This document shows, one piece after another, positions 42,440 to 49,416 of a stretch of DNA of 64,000 nt. Made by a program: the position numbers and the translations under genes. The first letter of the stretch is position 1. Each line of letters starts with the position of its first letter. This stretch comes from Pleomorphomonas diazotrophica (lineage in GTDB: Bacteria; Pseudomonadota; Alphaproteobacteria; Rhizobiales; Pleomorphomonadaceae). The stretch is from NCBI RefSeq assembly GCF_002844595.1, contig NZ_PJNW01000003.1:62001-126000 (forward strand), in the 5' to 3' direction. The notes beneath the pieces were generated by a model. That model ran no database searches. It worked only from the letters and a program-made list of their open reading frames with translations, and was not told the origin of the DNA.

Positions 42440-43468
42440 TTAACCGGCGACGAGAAGAAAAACGGCGCCCGGCACAGCGAGATCCGGTCCCGGCGACAAG
42501 GTGCCATCGGATTGGATAGCGAAGGCGGCGATATTGCCGCCTTCTTCGTTGGCAAGAAGAAGTTGTCGTTCGGCCTCGAGAAGCACGAAGGAGCGCGGCG
42601 AAGCGCCACGGCTCGATATGTGCTGAAGGCACTCGAGCGTACCATCTTCCGCCCAGGCGAAGACGGCGACGCTGTCATGCCCGCGGTTGGTGACGTAGAC
42701 CCTGTCGCCCGAGCTGTTGAGCGACAGATGTCCGCCGAGGTTCTCGCCGGCAAACTCCAGCGGAAGCGTTGTGACGACCTCTTTGGCGGATAAGCAGCCG
42801 CCTTCGTCCACCTCAAGTGCGGTCAATGTGCTGGCAAGCTCGCTTACCAGCAGGGCAAGCGGCCGGCTTGGGTGGAAGACGAGATGTCGCGGCCCTGACC
42901 CAGCGGGAGCACGGAAAGCCACCGCTCGCTCGCCGACCCTTCCGCTGCCCGGATCGACTGAATAGGAGAGGACTTCGTCCGTGCCGAGATCGACATGGTA
43001 GAGCCAACGCTGATCGGGACCGAAGCAGATGCAATGGGCATGCGGGCTGTCCTGCCGCTCGCTGACAGGGCCGCCGCCGGCGTTCTGGCGCACCACCGGC
43101 GGCTCGACCGGCAGGCCGGTTGCCTGGTCGAGCGGGAACAGGACAATGCTGCCGCTGTCGTAGTTGGCGACCGCCAGAGAACTCTCGTCCTTGTTCAGAG
43201 CGACATGGCAGGGGCCGCCGCCGCGCGTTTCAACGCATGCCAGCCGCTCCCAGCCACCTTCCTTGGCACGGAAGGCGCCCAGCGCGCCTTCGGCCTGCTC
43301 GTTCACGAAGTAAAAGAGGTCGTGGCGAGCCGAGTACGTGCCGAAGGACGCGTTCTGCGCGCCGGGATAGGCCTCTCCCAGCGTCCAGCCATTGTCTTCC
43401 CGGGATAACGAGTGAAGGCCTGCCCCGCCGTTGCGCGCATAGGTCCCGATGAGAAGGCGCGCGCTCAT
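42440..43468 (-). CDS. seven-bladed beta-propeller lactonase (YbhE/6-phosphogluconolactonase type)
   Basis: A 342-residue protein of the lactonase family PF10282. Repeated blades are seen (LLIGTYARNGGAGLHSL, GPCHVALNKDESSLAVANYDSGSI, SPHAHCICFGPDQRWLYHVDLGTDEVLSY, SGPRHLVFHPSRPLALLVSEL). HVALNKD and AHCICF-like segments line the active site in relatives that hydrolyse sugar lactones. It is the last gene of the four-gene operon and its start overlaps the dehydrogenase stop as ATGA. It would hydrolyse the lactone produced by the dehydrogenases before it; the specific lactone is unknown. There is no signal peptide. Confidence 0.9.
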   Translation of the reverse strand: MSARLLIGTYARNGGAGLHSLSREDNGWTLGEAYPGAQNASFGTYSARHDLFYFVNEQAEGALGAFRAKEGGWERLACVETRGGGPCHVALNKDESSLAVANYDSGSIVLFPLDQATGLPVEPPVVRQNAGGGPVSERQDSPHAHCICFGPDQRWLYHVDLGTDEVLSYSVDPGSGRVGERAVAFRAPAGSGPRHLVFHPSRPLALLVSELASTLTALEVDEGGCLSAKEVVTTLPLEFAGENLGGHLSLNSSGDRVYVTNRGHDSVAVFAWAEDGTLECLQHISSRGASPRSFVLLEAERQLLLANEEGGNIAAFAIQSDGTLSPGPDLAVPGAVFLLVAG

Positions 43469-44520
43469 GAGATGTTGATCGCCACGAAGACCGCGCCCGT
43501 CTTTTCCTTGGCCTCGGCCGCCTCGAATGCTTCGTTGATCTCATCGAGATCGAAGCGATGGGTGATCAGCTTGCTGGCGTTGAGCTTGCCTCGGGATAGG
43601 AGCTCGAGCACCATGCCCTGCTCGGGGTAGATGTCGTGATAGGCGAAGCTGGCGCTCGGGAGGATCTGGATCTCCGACATCTGGATGCGCTGCCATTCGA
43701 GTGGGATGGTCACTTCTCCCTGGTCAAAGCCGCCGACCAGCACCACCTTGCCGCCTCGCCGCACCACTTTGGTGGCGAGCGGCAGCGTCTTGGGCATGGA
43801 ATGGCCGCCGGCGCATTCAAAGCAGATGTCGGCGCCGCGCCCACCGGCAAACTCCATCGCCCGCGCCACCAGGTCTTCACGGCTGCCGTTGACGACGACA
43901 TCGGCGCCGAGTTCCTTTGCAAGGTCCAGCGAACTGTCCACCAGATCGGCGATCAGCACGTCCGCTCCCGCCGACTTGGCAAGTTGAAGCTGACCGAGGC
44001 CGATCGGCCCGGCGCCGATGACCACGACCTTCTGGTTGACGCTGACTTGTCCGATGTGATGGGCGTGCAGGCAGACCGAGAAGGTGTCGATCAGTGCAGC
44101 CTCCTCGAAGCTGACGTGATCGGGCAGCTTGTAGAACTTGTCTTCCGGGCCGCAGACGAACTCGCCATAGGCGCGCGAGACGAACTTGGTGCGCACGTCA
44201 TAGAGATGTTCGCAGATGTTGTAGCGCTGGACCTTGCAATAGTCGCAGACGCCGTCGCCCATCACCGTTTCGATGACGACCCGATCGCCCGGTTTGAAAC
44301 GGGTGACATCGTCGCCGACCTCGATCACTTCGCCGGACAGCTCATGGCCCACGATGTGATGTTCGAGTTCGGGCTCGGCCTTGTTCCAATGCCGAAGATC
44401 GGTTCCGCAGATTCCGGCGACACGCACGCGCGCCAGCACGAAATCGCCGGAGGGAATGACGGGCATCTCGACGTCGGTGATTTCAAACCGGCCGTCGGCA
44501 GTCTTCAGAGCGGCCTTCAT
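43465..44520 (-). CDS. zinc-dependent sugar/polyol dehydrogenase (MDR family)
   Basis: A 351-residue medium-chain dehydrogenase. The catalytic zinc site is C38 (AGICGTDLRHW), H59 and E60 (VGHELSGE). The structural lobe has C92, C95 and C103 but Asp 89 in the place of the first cysteine, so the site may be weak. The nucleotide fold is VIGAGPIGLGQLQLAKSAG, and D191 in the following VLIADLV suggests NAD rather than NADP. AGGAGGG precedes the ATG. It sits third in the operon of unknown substrate and feeds the lactonase. Confidence 0.9.
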   Translation of the reverse strand: MKAALKTADGRFEITDVEMPVIPSGDFVLARVRVAGICGTDLRHWNKAEPELEHHIVGHELSGEVIEVGDDVTRFKPGDRVVIETVMGDGVCDYCKVQRYNICEHLYDVRTKFVSRAYGEFVCGPEDKFYKLPDHVSFEEAALIDTFSVCLHAHHIGQVSVNQKVVVIGAGPIGLGQLQLAKSAGADVLIADLVDSSLDLAKELGADVVVNGSREDLVARAMEFAGGRGADICFECAGGHSMPKTLPLATKVVRRGGKVVLVGGFDQGEVTIPLEWQRIQMSEIQILPSASFAYHDIYPEQGMVLELLSRGKLNASKLITHRFDLDEINEAFEAAEAKEKTGAVFVAINIS

Positions 44521-44559
44521 GGGGCGCGACCCTCCTGATGGTCAACAAGACGGGATTGC

Positions 44560-45300
44560 TTAACCGGTGGCCTGAATCTGCGGCTCGATCCGAAGATTGA
44601 CGACATCGGCCTGTTGCGACCGGGTCAGCGCGAAATGAATGGCCTCGGCAATTTCGTCGGCGTAGAGCATCTCGCGGTTGGCCAAGGCCTCCTGCATCTC
44701 TTCGTCCGTTCTCGGTTGCATGGGGGTTGCGACCGAGCCAGGCTGAATGACGGTGACCTTGATGTTCTTGTCGGCAACTTCCTTGCGGAGCGTTTCGGCG
44801 AATGCCTGAAGGCCGGCCTTGGTCGCCGAGTAGACGCTCTCGCCCACCGCCTTGATCTCGGCGCTGATCGAGCCGACGAACAGAAGGTGACCACCGCCCT
44901 GCGACTGCATGCGAAGAATGGCCTGTCGAGCGCAGGCCATCGCGCCGACGAGGTTGGTTTCGACAACATAACGCCACTCGTCCTCTTCCATTTCATAGAT
45001 GGGTTCGGCGCCGAGCGCGGCACAGGTGATCAGCATGTCGATGCCACCCAGCGTCTCATCCACTGCGGCAAACACCGCCTGGACACCGTCTTTGGTTGCG
45101 GCATCGGCCGTCAGCCCCTCGACGCTGCCCCGGTTGCCGTGCGCGGCCGCAATCGCCTCGTCCAGCTCCGGCTGATGCCGACCGAAAGTGAGAATGCTGC
45201 CCCCCTCGCGAGCGAGAAGCGCGACGGTGGCGCGCCCGATGCCGGTTGTCCCACCGGTCACCAGGATGCGTTTGCCGTCAAGGCTGGTGTGGTTGCCCAT
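44560..45300 (-). CDS. short-chain dehydrogenase/reductase
   Basis: A 246-residue classical SDR. The cofactor loop is TGGTTGIGRA, with FGRHQPEL after the second strand suggesting NADP (basic residue). ITCAALGAEP stands for the usual NNAG; the catalytic triad is Ser in VGSISAE, then YSATK (Tyr, Lys). It starts 3 bases after the stop of the 741-residue gene, its ribosome site lying in that gene's end. Second gene of the operon. The substrate is probably a sugar-related alcohol or ketone. Confidence 0.92.
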   Translation of the reverse strand: MGNHTSLDGKRILVTGGTTGIGRATVALLAREGGSILTFGRHQPELDEAIAAAHGNRGSVEGLTADAATKDGVQAVFAAVDETLGGIDMLITCAALGAEPIYEMEEDEWRYVVETNLVGAMACARQAILRMQSQGGGHLLFVGSISAEIKAVGESVYSATKAGLQAFAETLRKEVADKNIKVTVIQPGSVATPMQPRTDEEMQEALANREMLYADEIAEAIHFALTRSQQADVVNLRIEPQIQATG

Positions 45301-45303
45301 AAA

Positions 45304-47529
45304 TCACTCCCAGATCAGCTGGATTTGGCCCTTTGCCGGTACGTGATAGGTGATGAAATCTGCCGAGCTGACATGCGGGCGAAGATCCTTGCCCTCCTCG
45401 GTCGTCACCTTGATCGTGCCGAGCTTGCGGCGCTTGAGGCGCACCAGGGTGAGACCTGCGACGCAGGTTTCCCCCCCGTTCAGCGTGATGGTGACGGCAC
45501 GCTCGCTCACCGGCTCGAACACCGGCACGAGCATGTCGCAATACAGCCGGAACGGCGCTCCACCGATATGATGAAAGGCGCGGGTGGCGAAGATGAAGGC
45601 CGCGCCGGCCCCATAGACCTCCTGGCCGACCTGCCCGGCCGGCTGCCCGTCGGCGTAGAGATCCTCAACCGGGAAGGATAGCTTGCGGTCGATATGCCCG
45701 TTGTTCTCGCGTTGAGTTGGCGACAACACGTCGGATGGCAAAGCGTCGGGATAGTAGAACCAAGCACGATCCAGCGCGTACTTGCAGTATTCCGTCACCA
45801 GCATGCGCGCCGCGGGATCGACATTCGAACCGCCGTCGGACAGATAGCGCTCGAAAGCCGCAAAGGAATCGAAACACTCGTAGATCGCCATGTAGGGCGC
45901 ATCCTGAAGGCAGGTCGCCGCCATGAAGTTCTTGTAATGCTTGGCGAACTCGATGTTGCTCTCCCAGAACTGGCTGTTGTGGAAGAAGCCGGCGAGATAG
46001 ACATAGCTTTGCTCGAGATAGACCGGTTTGTTGGTGATCCGCCACAAACGCATGCAGGCGGCGGCGCCCCATGCTGTGAGATTGGCTTGATAATTGAGGT
46101 CGAAGCCGAGGCCGGTCGCCGTGTCGATTGCCGCCCGTGCTTCGTCCAGGAAGCGTTTGTCGTCGGTGAGCTCGAAGGCTTGCAGCATCACCCAGGCATA
46201 GACGCCGCCGACATCCGTCTGACCACGACCATCGGCTTCGGCGTTCTCGGTAATGACGCTGAAGTCGGTGATCTTGTACTGGACCGGCCACTTGTACTTG
46301 AAATGATGCGCCACCTTGATGCCGAAATCGATCGACTTCATCAGCAGGTCGCGCGCTTCGTCATTGCCATCGAGCGCGAGGATGCCGAGGTTCAGCATGG
46401 GATGATAGAGATACCAGCTGTCGACCGCGTCGGCGTCCTTGTCGTCGCCTACGTTGGGCAGATAGCGGCGCAAAGACCTGAGTTTCGGATCGTAGAACTT
46501 CTTCAGTCCAGCCTTGAACTGGGCCTCGAGCGGATGCGGCTCGCCGCACCATGTCCCCCAGGCGTGGATCGCCTCAACGATGGACATCTGCACCATGATG
46601 TCGGGATATTCGGCACCAGTGTAGGGATGAACGTAACGGTATCCGTAGTGCTTGATCGTCGCCTCCGGCGCCTCGTCGAGGTCGCGCAAGGTCCGCTCGG
46701 CGCGCGCCACCCAGTCGCGGTATTCGGAGTCGGGGCGCTCGATCACCTTGTAGGCGATGGCTAGCATCTGAAGGAACTGTCGAGCGAACTGCCTCTCGTG
46801 TGGCGGAGCGTCGTAGCGGAAGACGAGGATGGCATCCGAAAGCGTGATTTGAACACCGGCCTTCAACGGATCGGTAGGCGGATTCACGCTTTGAACGGGA
46901 GCGGGCGGAAGATAGCCGAGCTCCGGCCACACGCCGCCGACGGCCCGGTCGGGCTTCGTCTTGGTCGCGCCGAAATAGTCATTGATGGCTGTCAGATTTT
47001 GAAAATACAGGATGTTCCCAAAATCGGGCTCATCGATGTGGAAATACATCAGGCCGCTGTTGAGCCCGCGCTGGATCGCCTCGACGTTGCCTTTGGCGCC
47101 CATCGGATCGTCGTTTTCCTCGAGTGGATAGACGTCGCGTGGCATGAATGGAACGAGCATGGGGACAGCGGGCGTGAAGTGCGCGGTCACCCGCAGATGC
47201 TCCAGGGCGCCTTCGCCGGTCTTGAAGACAATAAGGTGTTCGCCCAGCGCGCTTTTGACCTTCAGCCTCGCGATTTCGTCGGCCTTGCACCGCTCGGCGA
47301 TGCAATCGAACTCACCGGCCAGATATGCAGCGCGCAAGGCAATGCCTCCCTTGCCCTTCCGGCGAATAAACGCCCACACTGAATCCCCGAGAGCCCGCAC
47401 TTCCATCTGCAAGGCACCGAGCTGAAAACTGGCGACGGGATCGCTCTGCTTTTCCTGAAGCGCTTGCCGTAGCGCGAGCACAAAGGAACTGACCCCAACC
47501 ACATCAGGATTCAGCGTACGAGTGGACAT
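45304..47529 (-). CDS. uncharacterised 741-residue protein, (alpha/alpha)-toroid-like, possible sugar-active enzyme
   Basis: A large cytoplasmic protein (no signal peptide, no membrane segment) that I do not recognise as a named family. Residues 1-250 look like a beta-rich N-terminal domain. From about 250 to 640 there is a long run of helices rich in aromatic residues in the pattern of a glycosidase toroid: WGTWCGEPHPLEAQFKAGLKKFYD, DSWYLYHPMLNLGILALDG, GGVYAWVMLQAFELTDDKRFLDEARAAID, LTAWGAAACMRLWRITNKPVYLEQS. A beta domain closes it. GAGGAG precedes the ATG. As first gene of an operon with two dehydrogenases and a lactonase it may release or modify the sugar they oxidise. Confidence 0.7.
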   Translation of the reverse strand: MSTRTLNPDVVGVSSFVLALRQALQEKQSDPVASFQLGALQMEVRALGDSVWAFIRRKGKGGIALRAAYLAGEFDCIAERCKADEIARLKVKSALGEHLIVFKTGEGALEHLRVTAHFTPAVPMLVPFMPRDVYPLEENDDPMGAKGNVEAIQRGLNSGLMYFHIDEPDFGNILYFQNLTAINDYFGATKTKPDRAVGGVWPELGYLPPAPVQSVNPPTDPLKAGVQITLSDAILVFRYDAPPHERQFARQFLQMLAIAYKVIERPDSEYRDWVARAERTLRDLDEAPEATIKHYGYRYVHPYTGAEYPDIMVQMSIVEAIHAWGTWCGEPHPLEAQFKAGLKKFYDPKLRSLRRYLPNVGDDKDADAVDSWYLYHPMLNLGILALDGNDEARDLLMKSIDFGIKVAHHFKYKWPVQYKITDFSVITENAEADGRGQTDVGGVYAWVMLQAFELTDDKRFLDEARAAIDTATGLGFDLNYQANLTAWGAAACMRLWRITNKPVYLEQSYVYLAGFFHNSQFWESNIEFAKHYKNFMAATCLQDAPYMAIYECFDSFAAFERYLSDGGSNVDPAARMLVTEYCKYALDRAWFYYPDALPSDVLSPTQRENNGHIDRKLSFPVEDLYADGQPAGQVGQEVYGAGAAFIFATRAFHHIGGAPFRLYCDMLVPVFEPVSERAVTITLNGGETCVAGLTLVRLKRRKLGTIKVTTEEGKDLRPHVSSADFITYHVPAKGQIQLIWE

Positions 47530-47639
47530 TGGCGATCTCCTCTCACTCTCTACCAGAAGCAGGAGCAGTCAAAACGGAGTGCCAAGGCATATGTTCCCCT
47601 TCGGTGAGTGTGTTTTTGGAGATCAGCATGTTTCGACGA

Positions 47640-47655
47640 GCGCAACATGTTGCGC
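47640..47655. promoter_or_regulatory. perfect 16-bp palindrome upstream of the four-gene operon
   Basis: GCGCAACATGTTGCGC is an exact dyad, located 110 bases before the start of the 741-residue gene, in the only non-coding gap of that operon. It is a good candidate operator for an unlinked dimeric repressor, as no regulator gene lies next to the operon. It could also be a chance palindrome. Confidence 0.5.
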
Positions 47656-47728
47656 AATCAGGAAGACCAGCCGCGGAACTCCGGCAAGACCAGGGGGCTC
47701 GCTTCGTTTGAAGACGTTGAGCTTCACA

Positions 47729-48325
47729 TCAGTTTGTTTGCCCGATCTCACGAGCCAGTTTGAGATCGTCGACGAATGCCTCGAAGGCGGCCTGTTTGGC
47801 GCCGGCGTCCGGGATGCGCAGCAGATAGGATGGATGGACGGTCAGGAGGCCGCGACGGTTGCCGAATGACATCGGCCCGCGTTCGCGCGTGACGGCGACG
47901 GAGCGCTCGGCAAGCGCCAACCCCGCCGTGCTCCCGAGCGCAACAATGACCTTCGGACGCACCAGATCGATCTCGCGCCACAGCCACCAGCGCTGATGGA
48001 CGATCTCACCCGTTCTGGGCTTGCGGTGGAGCCGTCGCTTACCGCGCTCGGTGAAGTGAAACTGCTTCACGGCATTGGTCATGTAGGCCTTGTCACGATC
48101 GATATCCGCCTCGGCGAGGGCGCGATCGAGCAGGCGGCCGGCCGGGCCGACGAAGGGCCGGCCCTCGCGGTCCTCGGCGTCTCCCGGCTGCTCGCCGACA
48201 AAGGCAATGGCTGCAAGCATGGGGCCTTCGCCCGGCACGACGCGACCAACGCCGGCCGCAGGCGGAAACTCCCGCCGCATGGCGTGATTGAGGTCGTCGA
48301 GCGAGGCGAAGTCCTGTTCGGTCAT
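47729..48325 (-). CDS. UdgX-like uracil-DNA glycosylase without iron-sulfur cysteines
   Basis: A 198-residue protein of the family 4/UdgX uracil-DNA glycosylases. GEQPGDAED (residues 44-52) is the UdgX version of motif 1 and TVHPSYLLR that of motif 2. The loop KRRLHRKP (96-103) is the UdgX hallmark, with H100 at the place of the histidine that forms a covalent bond to the uracil site. The protein has no cysteine at all, so the [4Fe-4S] cluster of known UdgX and family 4 enzymes cannot be bound. No strong ribosome site precedes the ATG. It lies beside a DUF72 gene on the same strand. Confidence 0.85.
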   Translation of the reverse strand: MTEQDFASLDDLNHAMRREFPPAAGVGRVVPGEGPMLAAIAFVGEQPGDAEDREGRPFVGPAGRLLDRALAEADIDRDKAYMTNAVKQFHFTERGKRRLHRKPRTGEIVHQRWWLWREIDLVRPKVIVALGSTAGLALAERSVAVTRERGPMSFGNRRGLLTVHPSYLLRIPDAGAKQAAFEAFVDDLKLAREIGQTN

Positions 48326-48405
48326 GGCAGGCCTCGGAAGCGCCGCACCAAATGCGGGAAGCTCGGCCGGCTCTTTCGCAACTCACCGCTCGCCGAGCGG
48401 TTCCC

Positions 48406-49308
48406 TCAGAACAGCCGTCGGGCATCGACCGGCCGCCATTCCACGCCCAGCTCGCGCATGATCGCAAGCGCATCATCGGGGGCACGGAAGCCGTCCGTGT
48501 TGTCGAAGAACAGGAAGACGTCGCGCGGTCGATCCGGCGCCTTCACAGTGCCGGCAAACTCGCCGTCCTCGACCGGTTCACCCCGGGCCCAAGCGGCAAT
48601 TCGGCGCGCCCAACGCTGCCGCTCGGGCGCGTCATAGCCTGACCGGTAGAGGTCGCGCGAGCCGTGCAGGCGGCAATAGACGAAGTCCGCCGTCACATCC
48701 ATCAGGCGGGGCCATTCGACAGTGTCGGCGCAAACCAGCGCGACATTCTGCTCGCGCAGCAGCTCGATGAAGGACGGATGGCGAAAACTGTCGTGGCGGA
48801 TTTCCAGCGCATGGCGAAGGGGCTGGTTGGCAGGGCGCGTTTCGTCCGGGTTCCGGATGTGATCGTCGTGCTGGCGGGCCATGTCGGCGGCGGCGTCGGT
48901 GTCTCTCGGCAGCAGCGCCAGAAAGTCGCGCATCCGCTCGATGTCCAAGGCGAGGCTTGGTGGGAACTGCCAGAGAATAGGGCCAAGCTTCGCGCCGAGC
49001 CGCAACGGGCCCGAGGCGAAAAAGTTGGCGAGCGGCGCCTCGACCTCCTTCAGCCGCTTCACGTGGGTGATGAAGCGCGGCCCCTTGACGGCGAACAGGA
49101 AGTTGTCCGGGGTCTCCTGGAACCAGCGATCGAAGGTGCGCGGCTTCTGCAAGCCGTAGAAGGTGCCGTTGATTTCCAACGACGGAAAGCGGGAGGCGGC
49201 ATAGGCGAGTTCCTGGCTTTGCCGGAGCCGCTCCGGATAGAAGCGGCCGCGCCAGGGCGAATAGGTCCAACCGGATATGCCGATGCGAATGACGCCGACC
49301 TCTGACAT
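48406..49308 (-). CDS. DUF72 (YecE-like) family protein
   Basis: A 300-residue TIM-barrel-like protein of the DUF72 family: IRIGISGWTYSPWRGRFYPE at the N-terminus, FPSLEINGTFYGLQKPRTFDRWFQETPDNFLFAVKGPRFITH, LGPILWQFPPSL and VYCRLHGSRDLYRSGYDAPE are the conserved segments. The function of DUF72 is not established; links with iron-sulfur or DNA repair genes have been proposed from gene order. GGAGG precedes the ATG. It lies upstream of the UdgX-like gene with an 80-base gap and may be co-transcribed. Confidence 0.93.
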   Translation of the reverse strand: MSEVGVIRIGISGWTYSPWRGRFYPERLRQSQELAYAASRFPSLEINGTFYGLQKPRTFDRWFQETPDNFLFAVKGPRFITHVKRLKEVEAPLANFFASGPLRLGAKLGPILWQFPPSLALDIERMRDFLALLPRDTDAAADMARQHDDHIRNPDETRPANQPLRHALEIRHDSFRHPSFIELLREQNVALVCADTVEWPRLMDVTADFVYCRLHGSRDLYRSGYDAPERQRWARRIAAWARGEPVEDGEFAGTVKAPDRPRDVFLFFDNTDGFRAPDDALAIMRELGVEWRPVDARRLF

Positions 49309-49376
49309 GCCGCCTCCGGGAGTCTACCCGGTGAGAACGTCGCGTTCAGGGGGCGGTTCCTTCCTCGCGAGGCATT

Positions 49377-49402
49377 CCAAGGGGGCGCAAACGCCCCCTT
49401 GG
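49377..49402 (-). terminator. terminator after the PhoX-type phosphatase gene
   Basis: CCAAGGGGGCG (49377-49387) pairs perfectly with CGCCCCCTTGG (49392-49402) around CAAA, 14 bases past the stop of the phosphatase. The T-run is weak on the minus side, so termination may need Rho as well. Confidence 0.7.
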
Positions 49403-49416
49403 CTTTCGTGAGGCCG

